A stretch of DNA of 64,000 nt from Bryobacterales bacterium (GTDB lineage: Bacteria > Acidobacteriota > Terriglobia > Bryobacterales > Bryobacteraceae): the NCBI GenBank assembly GCA_020847045.1, contig JADLCT010000063.1, positions 1 to 64,000 on the forward strand, in the 5' to 3' direction. The notes beneath the pieces are model-generated. The model was not told the DNA's origin and made no database searches. It saw nothing but the letters and a program-made list of their open reading frames with translations. A program made the translations under genes and the position numbers. This document shows, one piece after another, positions 26,179-36,794 of the stretch. Position 1 is the stretch's first letter. Every line of letters begins with the position of its first letter.

Positions 26179-27575
26179 TTGCGTTTCCAGCGCGTTCCTT
26201 CACGCGTGTCTTCCAGAATGACGCCACCGGCAAGCAGAAGGTGGCGGATCTCATCCGAACGGGAAAAGTTCCTGGCCTTCTTGGCGGCAATGCGTTCGTT
26301 CACCAGCTCATCGATGGCTGTGTCGCTCAGCCCTCCCTCGCGCTCCACCGGGCGGAGAATGTCGAAGATGGAGTCGAAGGCCGCCAACAGGTTTTGGGCG
26401 GGCGCGCGATCGGAGGCGGTGAACGAGCCGGCGTCCATGGCTGAGTTGGCGTCACGGACAAACTCATAGACGGCGGCCAGCGCTCCGGCCGTGTTCAGAT
26501 CGTCGTCCAGCGCGGCTTCAAACCCGGCCAGCGCCGCCGCGGTGCGCGCGGCCATGGTTGCCTCGCCGCCTTCGGGAAACTTCCCGGTGTCGAGCCGCAG
26601 CTTGAAGTTCCGCAGGCGCTCCAAAGCGCTCGCGTGCGAACGCAGCCCGTCGAAGGTGAAGTTCAATTTCGTGCGGTAGTGGGCCGAGGCGAGCAGGTAG
26701 CGGATCACGTCGGGTTGCCAGCCCTGTTCCACAAGGTCGCGCAGCGTGTAGAAGTTGCCGAGCGACTTCGACATCTTCTGGCCCTCCACCATCAGATGCT
26801 CGGCGTGAAGCCAAAAGCGGGCGAATGTCTTGTGCGTGATCGCCTCGCTCTGGGCGATTTCGTTCTCGTGATGAGGGAAAGTGAGATCGATGCCGCCGGC
26901 GTGGATGTCGAGGGTTTCGCCCAGATACTTCATCGCCATCACGGAGCATTCAATGTGCCAGCCGGGCCGTCCGGCGCCGAACTCAGAATCCCAGTACGGC
27001 TCGCCTTCCTTGCGCGACTTCCACAGCACGAAGTCGCGGGCATCGTCCTTGTCATACTCATCGACGTCCACGCGCGCGCCGGACTTCATGCCGGAAACGT
27101 CGAGATGCGCCAGCTTTCCGTAGTTCGGGAAACGGGCGATCCGGTAATACACCGAACCTTCGCTGTCATAGGTGTAGCCGCCTTCCTTGAGCCTGGCGAT
27201 GGCGTCGAGCATCTCCGGGATGTGTTCGGTGGCGCGCACCAGCCGCTCGGGACTCTGCAGGCGCAGACGGCCGGTATCTTCGAGGAACGCCTCCTCGTAC
27301 ACCGCCGTGTATTCACGCAGCGATTTCCCCTGCTGCATCGCGCTGCGGATGATCTTGTCCTCCACGTCGGTGATGTTCATGACGTGATTCAGAACATAGC
27401 CGCGGTAGTGGAGCCAGCGGCGAAGAAGGTCTTGGAAGGTGAAGGTGCGGAGGTTGCCGATGTGGACGTAATGATAAACGGTGGGACCGCACGTGTACAT
27501 CCGGACGGATTTGCCGTCCTGTGTGGAAAAATCCTCGACCGACTGGGTGAGGGTATTGTAGAAACGAAGCGCCAT
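26175..27575 (-). CDS. cysS: Cysteinyl-tRNA synthetase
   Basis: CysS (466 residues from ATG 27575) charges tRNA-Cys. The class I signatures are HIGN (YHYVHIGNLRTF) and KMSKS (EGQKMSKSLGNF). The Zn ligands are in MYTCGPTVY, GWHIECSVM and TFPHHENEIAQSE. The C-terminal helical domain ends with the DEIRHLLLAGGVILEDTREGTRW motif. The longer frame upstream of 27575 has no support. The trans-sulfuration gene follows with a 4-base overlap. Confidence 0.96.
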   Translation of the reverse strand: MALRFYNTLTQSVEDFSTQDGKSVRMYTCGPTVYHYVHIGNLRTFTFQDLLRRWLHYRGYVLNHVMNITDVEDKIIRSAMQQGKSLREYTAVYEEAFLEDTGRLRLQSPERLVRATEHIPEMLDAIARLKEGGYTYDSEGSVYYRIARFPNYGKLAHLDVSGMKSGARVDVDEYDKDDARDFVLWKSRKEGEPYWDSEFGAGRPGWHIECSVMAMKYLGETLDIHAGGIDLTFPHHENEIAQSEAITHKTFARFWLHAEHLMVEGQKMSKSLGNFYTLRDLVEQGWQPDVIRYLLASAHYRTKLNFTFDGLRSHASALERLRNFKLRLDTGKFPEGGEATMAARTAAALAGFEAALDDDLNTAGALAAVYEFVRDANSAMDAGSFTASDRAPAQNLLAAFDSIFDILRPVEREGGLSDTAIDELVNERIAAKKARNFSRSDEIRHLLLAGGVILEDTREGTRWKRK

Positions 27576-27814
27576 GAGACGGGTTCTCTCATGGTAACAA
27601 GGGCGGGGCGCCGCTTCGGCCGGGACCGGGCGGCGGAGACCAGGCGCGGCATTTCCCACACCACAGGCGCCGCGCTACCGCGCATTCAGCACCGGGGCTA
27701 TACTCGACGCATGGCGGGGCGGAACCGGCAGCGGCGCGCGTGCGTCGGAATGAGAAGCGTGCGCAGCCGCGGGGCAGACGGCGCGGGCGCGTTGCGCGGA
27801 CGGAGGATATCGAA

Positions 27815-30800
27815 GTGAAAGCTACACGACTGTGGGTGGCGCTGCTGGCGGTGCAGGCGCCCGTGTGGGCACAGAGTTTCACCATTACTACGCCCTGCCC
27901 TGCGCCGCAGGGAACCGTGGGCGTCTACTATGAGCTGCAATTGGAGTCGGCCAACGGCAAAACGCCGGTGCGCTACGCCTACATGGATGGCCTGCTGCCG
28001 CCCGGTCTGACGTTCACGCAAGGGGGAAGCCTGTACGGCACCCCCGCGGCGCAGGGCACGCTGAACTTCACGATCCGGGCCACGGACGACAACAACACGA
28101 CGGTGACCAAGAACTGCTCGATCACCATGCAGCCGTCGTCACCGAACCCGCTGCAGATTCTGACCGCCTGCCCCATACAGGCACCCAGCAACCAGTCCTT
28201 CAGCACCATGCTGATGGCCGGGGGCGGCCTGCCGCCTTATGTGTGGACGCTGGCGCTGGGCTCACTCCCACAGGGATTTTTCCTTGGCGCGAGCAACGGC
28301 GTCATCTCCGGAACGACGGCGCAGAACGGGACGTTCCGCTTCGTGCTCAACGTGAACGACAACTCGAGCCAGCGCGCCGTGAAAGAGTGCACCATGGCCA
28401 CCTCGCCAGGGGGGGGCAATCAATTTCTGCTGTCGTCGATCGATCCGTCGCAGGCTCCGGCGGGCTCGGCTGCGCTGTCGATGACAGTGAAAGGCAGCGG
28501 CTTCAACACCAGCACCAGCGCCGTCTGGAACTATGGCGCGCAAAGCCAGACCGTGCTGACGACCTCTTTCGTGGACGCGGCGACTCTCCGTGCCGATGTA
28601 CCGGCCGCGCTGCTGGCGGCCGGCGGCCAGTTTCCTGTGGCGGTGCGGCGCGGCGTGTTGACGGCGTATGAATACACGAACGCTCTGCCGTTCCGTGTGT
28701 CGGGCGGGTTGACCATCAAGACGGCGTGCCCTCTGTCCAGCGCGGCCTTGGGCTCGGCCTATAGCCAGCAACTAGCGGCTGAGGGCGGCGTGCAGCCGTA
28801 CACTTGGTCGCTCGCAAACGGCGCGTTGCCCGAAGGCTTGGGACTCACCGCCAATGGGGCGGTAACGGGGACACCCGTGAATAGCGGGCTGTCGAACTTC
28901 ACGCTGCGGGTGGCCGACAGCCAGGGCAGAACGGCCGAGGCGGCGTGTTCGCTTCGCGTGATGGGCCAGTTCGAGGTGAAGCCCGCGCTGCTGACCTTCG
29001 TCACGGCGCAGGGACATTCACCGGCTGCGCAGGAGTTGAGCATTACAGCCGGCACGGCGGGAGTGCCGTTGACTGTGCAGGCGCCCACAGCGAACTGGCT
29101 GCGGACCACGTTGAGCGGCTCCACCGCGCCGGCCCGGCTGCGCGTGGAGGTGGACAGCGCGCTGCTGCCGCAAGGAAGCTACACGGCCTCGTTGACGGTG
29201 ATTGGCGGCGCGGGCGCGGCGGGCCCGGTGACGGTTCCCGTGGTGCTGCAGGTGAACGCGGCCGCTGCGGCGGCAGTGCAGGTGCGGCCCCGCGGCCTGG
29301 TCTTCCGCGCTCCGCGAGACTGGGGACTGCCGGTGTACCGCCACCTGGTGGTGGCCAATCCCGGACCCGGAACGTACAACTATCAAATTTCCGTGGCCCC
29401 GGTCACGGGCGGCAACTGGCTCACCGCCGTGGCTTCCACCGGGACGGTGACGCCAGGGCAGTCCTCCTACGCGTTGATGAAGGCCGACACGGCGGGGCTT
29501 GCCGCGGGCAGCTATCTGGCGCGTGTCACAGTGAGCGCTGGCTCGGTGCTGCCCCCCAAGACTCTTTTGGCATCGCTGCACATTGGCTCCGGGGGCCAAC
29601 AGTTGGGCGTTTCGACAACGGCGCTGAGCTTTCGCGCGGTGGCCGGTGGCGGAGCGCCGCCGGGCGAGGATCTGGACGTGCTTTCTCAGGGCTCCAGCCC
29701 GCTGTTCTGGCAGAGCGTGGGCAGCGGCGCGGCGGGCGTTGGAAACTTCCTGCGCGTGGATCCGGCAAGCGATTCGGCCGTGCCCGCGCGGCCTTCGCGC
29801 GCCAAGGTGCTGGCCGACACGACGGGCTTGCAGCCAGGCTTGTACAGCGGCGTGCTGCGCGTGCAATCGGGCGCGGACAACTCGCCCCGGCTCGTCACGG
29901 CGCACCTGCGGCTGCTGGCCGCCGGACAGCAGCCCGGTCTGCATGTAAGCGGTGGCGGCATGCTGTTCACGTCGCGCCAGGGGGCGGCGGATCCGCCCGC
30001 GCAAACCGTGACGCTGACCAATCCGGACGCCGCGCAGGCGTCGCTTGACCTGGCGCTGAGCGGCGATACGCGCCCCTTCCGTCTGGCGTCGGACCTGCCC
30101 GGCACGCTGGGGCCGGGCGAGTCGCGCGCCATTCCCGTTACGGTGTCCACGCAAGGCCTCTCCGCCGGCGTATATGAAGGCGGACTCGTCGCGGCGTTGG
30201 GTGGCGGCGCGCAGGTGAAGATCATCCCGCTGCGGCTGGTGATCACGCCTCCACAGGCCTGCGCCCGCGCGTTCCTCACCGTCGCCCCGGTCCAACCCGT
30301 GCAGGGCTTTCTGGCGACGGCCGGGTCCGGCGTGCCGGTGCGCGTCAAGGTTGTGGACAACTGCGGCGAACCGTTGATCTGGGGCGCCGTGACGGCCCGC
30401 CTGTCTGCTGGCGACGGCGTGCAGGGCGCTTTGACGCACCTGGGCGAGGGCGTCTGGTCCGGCGATGTGGCCGTGCCCGGAACGGCATCAAGCACACAAC
30501 TGAAGCTGGAGATCCAGGCGGATTCCGATGTGCTGTATCGCGGGCAGGCGGCTGTGTATGGCGCGGCCGACGACACTGTGGCGATTCCCGAAATCGTGGA
30601 CGACGGCGTTCTGAGCCTGTCCACCTATCTGGAGGGCCAACCGTTGGCGCCTGGCGGCCTGGTGGCGGCGTTTGGAACCAACCTGTCGGACAGGACGGCG
30701 AGCACGTTTCCGCCGGCGGCGTCGCTAGGTGGCGCGGTGGCGTTTCTGTCGAGCCCGGCGGCGGGCCTGGGCACCGTGCCGCTTTTCTTTGCAAGCCCCG

Positions 30801-31324
30801 GACAGATCAACGGCGAGCTTCCGCGCGACGTGCTGGGCGGCGTGACGCGGCAAATGGTGGTGCAGCGCGGCGGCCAGATTTCACGTCCCGTGGAGGTGGC
30901 GCTGGCGGCTGTGCAACCCGGCATCTTCACGGTGAACCAGCAGGGCACCGGGCAGGGAGCGATTCAGGACGCCTCCACCACGGCCGAGTTGGGTGTGGGC
31001 GTGCTGGCGGCGCCGGGAACCCCGGTGGGCCGCGGCCGCGTCATCGCCATCTATTGCGAAGGTCTGGGACGGACGAGCCCCGAGGTGGACAATGGCACTC
31101 CGGCTCCCTCGTCCGAACCACTGGCGCGGACGGTGAATCCGGTAACGGTCACCGTGGGCGGCCGGCCGGCCGAGGTGCTCTACTCAGGTCTTGCGCCGGG
31201 CTTCGCCGGGCTCTACCAGGTGAACGCGGTGGTTCCGGGCGACGCGCCCGCGGGCGACGCCGTACCCGTGCTCGTAAGCGTCCGCGGCGTCTCGAGCAAC
31301 ACCGTCACCATCGCGGTGAAATAG
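27815..31324 (+). CDS. Large secreted Ig-like/BACON-like repeat protein with TIGR03437 C-terminus
   Basis: The 1169-residue protein starts at GTG 27815, with GGAGG at 27802-27806. Signal peptide: MKATRLWVALLAVQAPVWAQ. Three He_PIG-type Ig-like modules follow (patterns such as GSAYSQQLAAEGGVQPYTWSL and LPEGLGLTANGAVTGTP). About four BACON-like beta-sandwich repeats come next (VKPALLTFVTAQG..., WLxxxxxxGTVTPGQ..., LxAGSYLARVTV), then a cadherin/filamin-like segment. The last ~210 residues are TIGR03437 (GGLVAAFGTNLSDRTA, PLFFASPGQINGELP, RVIAIYCEGLGRT, FAGLYQVNAVVPGD). I infer a cell-surface or matrix protein with adhesion or glycan-binding modules; no enzymatic domain is visible. Confidence 0.88.
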   Translation: MKATRLWVALLAVQAPVWAQSFTITTPCPAPQGTVGVYYELQLESANGKTPVRYAYMDGLLPPGLTFTQGGSLYGTPAAQGTLNFTIRATDDNNTTVTKNCSITMQPSSPNPLQILTACPIQAPSNQSFSTMLMAGGGLPPYVWTLALGSLPQGFFLGASNGVISGTTAQNGTFRFVLNVNDNSSQRAVKECTMATSPGGGNQFLLSSIDPSQAPAGSAALSMTVKGSGFNTSTSAVWNYGAQSQTVLTTSFVDAATLRADVPAALLAAGGQFPVAVRRGVLTAYEYTNALPFRVSGGLTIKTACPLSSAALGSAYSQQLAAEGGVQPYTWSLANGALPEGLGLTANGAVTGTPVNSGLSNFTLRVADSQGRTAEAACSLRVMGQFEVKPALLTFVTAQGHSPAAQELSITAGTAGVPLTVQAPTANWLRTTLSGSTAPARLRVEVDSALLPQGSYTASLTVIGGAGAAGPVTVPVVLQVNAAAAAAVQVRPRGLVFRAPRDWGLPVYRHLVVANPGPGTYNYQISVAPVTGGNWLTAVASTGTVTPGQSSYALMKADTAGLAAGSYLARVTVSAGSVLPPKTLLASLHIGSGGQQLGVSTTALSFRAVAGGGAPPGEDLDVLSQGSSPLFWQSVGSGAAGVGNFLRVDPASDSAVPARPSRAKVLADTTGLQPGLYSGVLRVQSGADNSPRLVTAHLRLLAAGQQPGLHVSGGGMLFTSRQGAADPPAQTVTLTNPDAAQASLDLALSGDTRPFRLASDLPGTLGPGESRAIPVTVSTQGLSAGVYEGGLVAALGGGAQVKIIPLRLVITPPQACARAFLTVAPVQPVQGFLATAGSGVPVRVKVVDNCGEPLIWGAVTARLSAGDGVQGALTHLGEGVWSGDVAVPGTASSTQLKLEIQADSDVLYRGQAAVYGAADDTVAIPEIVDDGVLSLSTYLEGQPLAPGGLVAAFGTNLSDRTASTFPPAASLGGAVAFLSSPAAGLGTVPLFFASPGQINGELPRDVLGGVTRQMVVQRGGQISRPVEVALAAVQPGIFTVNQQGTGQGAIQDASTTAELGVGVLAAPGTPVGRGRVIAIYCEGLGRTSPEVDNGTPAPSSEPLARTVNPVTVTVGGRPAEVLYSGLAPGFAGLYQVNAVVPGDAPAGDAVPVLVSVRGVSSNTVTIAVK

Positions 31325-31398
31325 GCGGCCTCGGGCGGACACCTTAGAACACGTTAGGACCGTTTTGTTTGTGGCGAAAAAGCCTCATAATGGGGCAC

Positions 31399-34300
31399 AT
31401 GCGAGCCACGTCTCTTGTTCTCCGGCCCCTGGCTGTGTGCGCCTTGCTGCTGGCGGCGCTCGACGCCCACGCGCAGACCTTCAGTTGCGCGGCGCAGACG
31501 CCGGAGTTCGTCGCCGTACGGTCGCGCGGCATGGCGGAACTGGTGGCGCCGGTGGTGATCACCTGCTCGGGCACAAAGCCGGCCGGGGGCATCGTGGGCT
31601 CCATTCATGTGAGCCTGAACGTGCCCATCACCAGCCGTGCGCTGGGCAGTGAAGCCCCGGCCACCGAGGCGTTGCTGCTGGAAGACAATCCGGCCCCCGG
31701 CGCGCAGTTGGGCCGCCCGGCCGGCGCGGACGTCCCTGGCGCCAACGTGCACCAGGGTTTCTACAACGGCGGCACGGTGGTGTGGCAGACGCTCCAGGTG
31801 GCGGCTCCGGGCGCTCCGGGCCCCTTCACGAAAGAGTTCCGCATTGTGAACATCAGAGCCAATGTGACATCGCTGAACGCACCGGCCACGGTGGCCATGT
31901 CGATCACGATGCTCACCAACCCGTACGGCCCGCTGACGGGCGCGCCGGTGAACGTGGGCACGGTGACGGCCTCGCCAGGCGCCGCGGCGCGGACTCTGGA
32001 CGACGCCACGGATTACAACGGCGTGTTCGACGGGTGCGTGGGGAACCGCTCCTTTGTGCAGGCCGACACACCGCGCGACTTCAACGTCCGCTTCAGCGAG
32101 GGCAACGGCAGCGAGTTCCGCAAGCGGAACATCGCCGTTTCGGCGAACTCCACCACTGGACTGGCCAACCAGAATCAGCCTCAGGTGATCTACGGCACGG
32201 AGACGGGTTTTTATAACAGCACGCTGCCAGCGGTGAACAGCATGAACTTCGCGGGGCTGGCCGTCACGGGCACGCGTTTGATGGCGCGATTCACGGGCGT
32301 GCCTTCGGGCGTATCGCTCTTTGTGACGATCACGCCGGTGACCGAGGGAACCTCGTCGCCATCTTTCGCGGCCAGGCTGACGGCGGCCGATGGAAACGGC
32401 GCCGGACAGTTCTCGCCGCTGCCCGCGGCAGCCGGTCCTTATGCGCAGTTGACGGTGGTGAACGGCACGGCGGTGGCTGTGTGGGAGGTGCTGGAGTCGA
32501 ACCCGAACGATCTCGAATATGTGAGCTTTGGCGTGATCCTGTCGATTCCGGAGAACTCGCCCACCTACGGCAAGATGCGCCTGCAGGGCGGAGTGGCGCC
32601 GCTGACAACGGGTTCGCCGGGAGCGGCCTTCGCCGCGCCTCTGTTTTCCGCGCTGCCGCCGGGTCGCGAAGTCGCCGAAGTGAGAACCTGCGCGACGCTG
32701 CTGTCGGTGGCCTCGTCATGCCCGCTCACGCCGGCCAGCGTGGGGCAGTCCTATAACATTCCCGTGGGCGCCACGGGCGGAACACCGCCCTACGCCTGGA
32801 CGCTGCAATCCGGAGCCCTGCCCCTGGGACTGAACCTGAACAATAACGGGTTCATCACGGGTTCGCCGCAGGTGGCCGGCACAACCACGTTCGTGCTGAA
32901 GGTGATCGATTTCTTCGGCGCGATGGCGACGAAGGAGTGCAGCATGACGGCGCTGTCGACACTGGCCGTCACCACGGCGTGTCCGCTGCCGGACGCCTCG
33001 GTGGGCGTGGCGTACTCGCAGTTGCTGGCCGCCACGGGAGGACAACCAACATATCTGTGGCTGCTGGGCGAGGGCACGCTTCCGCCGGGAATCAGCCTGT
33101 CGCCCACCGGCGTGCTGAATGGCCTGCCGACGGTGGCCGGAAACTGGGCGTTCAAGCTGAAGGTGCAGGACTCGCTCCTGTACACAGCCGAGCGCGCCTG
33201 CCAGTTGCGCGTAAACGGGCCGTTCCGCGTGTCTCCCTCGGAACTGACGTTCCGGGCGGTGAGCGGCGCGCCCGCCCCCGCGCAGATGTTGAGCGTCTGG
33301 GGCCAGACGGCCGGGCAATCGTTCACGGCGCGGTCGGCCACCAGCAATGGAACGCCGTGGCTGCGTGTATCGCCGGCCAACGGCACGCTGCCGGCGGCGA
33401 TTCAGGTGAGCGCCGACGCGAGCGGACTGGCGCCGGGACGGTACACGGGCGAGGTAACCGTGGCGGCTCTGAACCTGGGGCAGCAGGCGCAACCGGCTAG
33501 CGTGACTCTGATTGTGGAAGCGGCGGACGGTCCGAAGCTGAGCGTGGAGCCGGGCGGTGTGACGCTGGCCGCCCCGCGCGCCTCGGGCGCCGTGCGCCGA
33601 AGCCTGCGCGTATTGAACGCCGGCAGCGGCTCGCTGAGCTACACGGCGTCGGTGGCGCCGCTCACGGGCTCCGGATGGATTGCCGTCACGCCGGCGTCGG
33701 GAACCGTGACGCCGGAGTCCCCGGGCGCGGTGCGCGTGGAGATGAATACGTCGGCTTTGGATGTGGGCGTCCACCGCGCCGTGGTGACAATGACCAGCGC
33801 CGGAGGCGAGATGGCGAGCGTACCGGTCACCCTGGCCGTCAGTTCCGGGCGCGATCTGCTGGAGTTGTCGCAAACGGGCCTGACATTCACGGTGGTGGCT
33901 GGCGGCCCCGCGCCGGCCCAGCAGGACGTCACCATCCAATCGGGCGGAGCTGGATCCTTCCAGTGGGACGCCTCAGTGGCTGCCGATGGCGGCGCCTCGT
34001 GGCTTGCTCTCACGCAAGCCTCCGGTACGGCGCCCGCGGGCGGCGCCTCAACCATGGGCGTGCGTGTGAATCCGGGCGGCTTGGCTGCGGGAACCTATTT
34101 CGCCGAGGTGCGCGTCCGGGCGGCGGGTCTCGAGAACTCGCCGCGCACCGTCCTGGTGGCCCTGCGAGTGTTGCCGGCGGGCGCAAACCCCGGCTTGGTG
34201 CTAGGGCCGGGCGCGCTGCTGTTCACCACGCGGAGCACGGCGCCGGACGACCTCGGGCAGACCGTGCAGGTGTTCAACACCACCGGCGCAGCGACGGCGT

Positions 34301-35616
34301 TTGAATACTCATTCCCCGCGGACAACCGCATCTTCACCGCCGCCACACCCGACGGCAAGACGGTGACGGCGGGCTCGCCGGCCAGGATACAGGTGCGGGC
34401 GGACGTTTCCGGACTCGGCACGGGCATCTACCGTTCGCAATTGATGGTGCGCGGCGCCGATGACCCGCGCGTGCAGGCGGTGGACCTGGTGCTGGTGGTG
34501 CTGGCCAGCGCCGTGCAGCCCAGCGCCGTCACGCCTGAACCGCGCGAGGCGCGGAGCGAACTGGCGTGCACGACGGGCAGCGGACTGGCCATTGTCCCGC
34601 GTACGCTGGGCCCCGGGTTCTCCGTCGCCTCCGGGCTCTCCACGGCGCTGGACGTGATGATTATCGACCGTCTGGGCACGCCGCTGCGGACCGGAACCGT
34701 GCGCGCGCTCTCCTCTGTGGAATCGAGTCCGGGCGTCAGCCTGCGGCACGCCGGCAACGGGCGCTGGACGGGGACATGGACGCCGAACCTCGCCGCAGGT
34801 GGCGCGGTAACCCTGAGCTACCTCGCCGAAGACGTGGACCGCGGGGTGAGCGGCTGCGCCCATACGCGCGGCCTGGTGGAGGCCAATGCGGGCGCGCCCT
34901 ATTTACCGCCCAACGGCGTGGTGAGCGCCGCCAGCTATCAGGCCTACGAGCCGGTGGCGCACGGCAGCTTGCTGGCCATCTACGGTTCGAAACTGGCGGG
35001 CGCGCCAGCGCAGGCGTCTTCCCTGCCCCTGCCGCTGCAATTGAGCGGAACGCGGGCGAGCCTGGGCGGCGTGGACATGCCGCTCTTTTACGCGGGAGAA
35101 ACCAACGGGCTGTCCCAGGTGAACGCGCAGGCGCCCTATCTGCTGCCCGGCAATGTGACGTTGCCGCTGGTAGTCAGGACGCCGGGAGGCGCGGCCCTGG
35201 CCGAAGTGGTGGTGGCCGAGTCGATGCCCGGCATCTTCACGGTGAGCGCCAACGGACAGGGACAAGGCATCATCGTGCTGGGCTCGGATCCGTCTGTGAT
35301 CGCCACGGCCGCCCATCCGGCCCGCCGCGGCGAGGTGGTGGTGATCTATTGCGGCGGCCTGGGAAGAACGCGGCCTGTTGTGATCCCGGGAGCCCCCGCC
35401 CCATCGGACTCGCTGGCCGGAGTGGCCGCGCCGGTGACGGTAACCATTGGAGGCAAACAGGCCGCGGTGCAGTTCGCCGGACTGACGCCGGGCCTGGTGG
35501 GCCTGTATCAGGTGAACGCCGTGGTGCCGGCCGATGCTGCTGCCGGCGGCGCGGTGCCTGTGGTGGTAACCACGGGCGGCGTATCAAGCCCGCCAGTGAC
35601 GATGGCCGTGCAGTGA
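31399..35616 (+). CDS. Giant secreted protein: N-terminal domain of unknown function, Ig-like and BACON-like repeats, TIGR03437 end
   Basis: From ATG 31399 it has 1405 residues; ATG 31390 is an alternative that adds three. Signal peptide: MRATSLVLRPLAVCALLLAALDAHAQ. The N-terminal ~400 residues (SCAAQTPEFVAVRSRGMAELV..VITCSGTKPAG...VSLNVPITSR) form a domain that also opens the protein at 38612-40783. Then come He_PIG Ig-like modules (SVGQSYNIPVGATGGTPPYAWTL), BACON-like repeats (VSPSELTFRAVSGAPAPAQ) and the C-terminal TIGR03437 domain. A -10-like CATAAT (31386-31391) ends 7 bases before the ATG. It is a tandem neighbour of the 1169-residue protein and likely shares its surface role. Confidence 0.88.
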   Translation: MRATSLVLRPLAVCALLLAALDAHAQTFSCAAQTPEFVAVRSRGMAELVAPVVITCSGTKPAGGIVGSIHVSLNVPITSRALGSEAPATEALLLEDNPAPGAQLGRPAGADVPGANVHQGFYNGGTVVWQTLQVAAPGAPGPFTKEFRIVNIRANVTSLNAPATVAMSITMLTNPYGPLTGAPVNVGTVTASPGAAARTLDDATDYNGVFDGCVGNRSFVQADTPRDFNVRFSEGNGSEFRKRNIAVSANSTTGLANQNQPQVIYGTETGFYNSTLPAVNSMNFAGLAVTGTRLMARFTGVPSGVSLFVTITPVTEGTSSPSFAARLTAADGNGAGQFSPLPAAAGPYAQLTVVNGTAVAVWEVLESNPNDLEYVSFGVILSIPENSPTYGKMRLQGGVAPLTTGSPGAAFAAPLFSALPPGREVAEVRTCATLLSVASSCPLTPASVGQSYNIPVGATGGTPPYAWTLQSGALPLGLNLNNNGFITGSPQVAGTTTFVLKVIDFFGAMATKECSMTALSTLAVTTACPLPDASVGVAYSQLLAATGGQPTYLWLLGEGTLPPGISLSPTGVLNGLPTVAGNWAFKLKVQDSLLYTAERACQLRVNGPFRVSPSELTFRAVSGAPAPAQMLSVWGQTAGQSFTARSATSNGTPWLRVSPANGTLPAAIQVSADASGLAPGRYTGEVTVAALNLGQQAQPASVTLIVEAADGPKLSVEPGGVTLAAPRASGAVRRSLRVLNAGSGSLSYTASVAPLTGSGWIAVTPASGTVTPESPGAVRVEMNTSALDVGVHRAVVTMTSAGGEMASVPVTLAVSSGRDLLELSQTGLTFTVVAGGPAPAQQDVTIQSGGAGSFQWDASVAADGGASWLALTQASGTAPAGGASTMGVRVNPGGLAAGTYFAEVRVRAAGLENSPRTVLVALRVLPAGANPGLVLGPGALLFTTRSTAPDDLGQTVQVFNTTGAATAFEYSFPADNRIFTAATPDGKTVTAGSPARIQVRADVSGLGTGIYRSQLMVRGADDPRVQAVDLVLVVLASAVQPSAVTPEPREARSELACTTGSGLAIVPRTLGPGFSVASGLSTALDVMIIDRLGTPLRTGTVRALSSVESSPGVSLRHAGNGRWTGTWTPNLAAGGAVTLSYLAEDVDRGVSGCAHTRGLVEANAGAPYLPPNGVVSAASYQAYEPVAHGSLLAIYGSKLAGAPAQASSLPLPLQLSGTRASLGGVDMPLFYAGETNGLSQVNAQAPYLLPGNVTLPLVVRTPGGAALAEVVVAESMPGIFTVSANGQGQGIIVLGSDPSVIATAAHPARRGEVVVIYCGGLGRTRPVVIPGAPAPSDSLAGVAAPVTVTIGGKQAAVQFAGLTPGLVGLYQVNAVVPADAAAGGAVPVVVTTGGVSSPPVTMAVQ

Positions 35617-35623
35617 GAAAAGA

Positions 35624-36745
35624 CTACTGGACGAAGAAGTCCTTCAACTTGCCGAACATGCCCTTGTCGCCGGGCTCATCCTCGACGGGAAGCGTTTCCA
35701 GCAACTGTTCGAAGAGCTTCTTCTGTTCGCGGTTCAGCTTGGTGGGAACCTTCACCTCGACGTGCGCGATCAGGTCGCCACGCCCGTTCCCGTTCACTTT
35801 GGGGACGCCGAGGCCCTTCAAGCGGATCTGCTGGCCGGTTTGAATGCCCTCGATGATCTTCACGGATTGCAGGCCGTCAAAGGTGAGCAGATCCACCTGC
35901 GCGCCGAGCGCGGCCTGAGCGACGTTCACCGGCAGGACGCAGTGAAGGTCGTTCTCCTGGCGTTCAAAAACGGCGTGCGGCTTCACGCGGATCACAACGT
36001 ACAGGTCACCAGGCGGACCGCCGTTGGCGCCGGGCTGGCCCTCTTCGGCCAGGCGCAGACGCGTACCGGTATCGACACCGGGCGGGATGTTCACCCGCAG
36101 CTTGCGTTCGCTGCGCGTGTAGCCCTCGCCCCTGCAGGACTGGCAGGCTTTGCGAATGGTCTGTCCGCGGCCTCCGCATTGGGCGCAGGTGCGGCGGATC
36201 TGGAGAAACGCCTGCTGAAACAGCACCTCGCCGCGTCCGCGGCAGGTGGGGCAGCTCACCAGGCCGTCCGCCTCGGCGCCCTTGCCCTGGCAGCGGGCGC
36301 AGGGGTCCAGGCGGGGCACCTGAATCTCGATACCCGAACCGCGCATGGCGTCTTCGAACTCGATCACCAGGTCATAGCGGACATCTTCGCCGCGTTGCGC
36401 GCGGTTGGGGTTGCCACGTTTGCCGCCCCCCATGCCGAACAGGTCGCCGAAACCGAAGAAATCGCCAAAAATGTCGTTGAATTCCGTGAACACGTCAGGG
36501 TTCACGCCCCCGCCACCGGCTTGCAACCCGTCGTGGCCGTACCGGTCATAGGCGGCGCGGCGCTGGGGATCGCTCAGGACGCTATAGGCCTCGGCCAGTT
36601 CCTTGAACTTCTCTTCGGCGGCCTTGTCGCCGGGATTGCGGTCGGGATGGTAGCGGAGCGCCGCCTTGCGATAGGCGGTTTTCAACGTCTGATCGTCGGC
36701 TGTCCGCTCGACGCTCAAAACTTCGTAGTAGCAGGCTTTCGTCAC
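35624..36745 (-). CDS. dnaJ: Chaperone protein DnaJ
   Basis: DnaJ (373 residues) has the J domain at 1-70 with HPD ([10 protein letters not shown]). A Gly/Phe-rich linker follows, then the zinc-binding domain with four repeats: [24 protein letters not shown] and CQSCRGEG. Two beta-sandwich substrate domains end the protein. It delivers clients to DnaK and stimulates its ATPase. The start is GTG 36745. It is third in the hrcA-grpE-dnaJ cluster; dnaK is not in the window. It ends 7 bases from the convergent giant protein gene. Confidence 0.95.
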   Translation of the reverse strand: MTKACYYEVLSVERTADDQTLKTAYRKAALRYHPDRNPGDKAAEEKFKELAEAYSVLSDPQRRAAYDRYGHDGLQAGGGGVNPDVFTEFNDIFGDFFGFGDLFGMGGGKRGNPNRAQRGEDVRYDLVIEFEDAMRGSGIEIQVPRLDPCARCQGKGAEADGLVSCPTCRGRGEVLFQQAFLQIRRTCAQCGGRGQTIRKACQSCRGEGYTRSERKLRVNIPPGVDTGTRLRLAEEGQPGANGGPPGDLYVVIRVKPHAVFERQENDLHCVLPVNVAQAALGAQVDLLTFDGLQSVKIIEGIQTGQQIRLKGLGVPKVNGNGRGDLIAHVEVKVPTKLNREQKKLFEQLLETLPVEDEPGDKGMFGKLKDFFVQ

Positions 36746-36794
36746 CAGCTTTTCACCCTAGCTTCTCAACCTCTTCATGGCGTTCCGGCGGCTT

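Noticed and set aside
24892-26469. 525-residue plus-strand ORF opposite the trans-sulfuration gene and the cysS 3' end
   Set aside because: The minus strand encodes complete enzyme motifs; this ORF starts inside the his promoter and has none.
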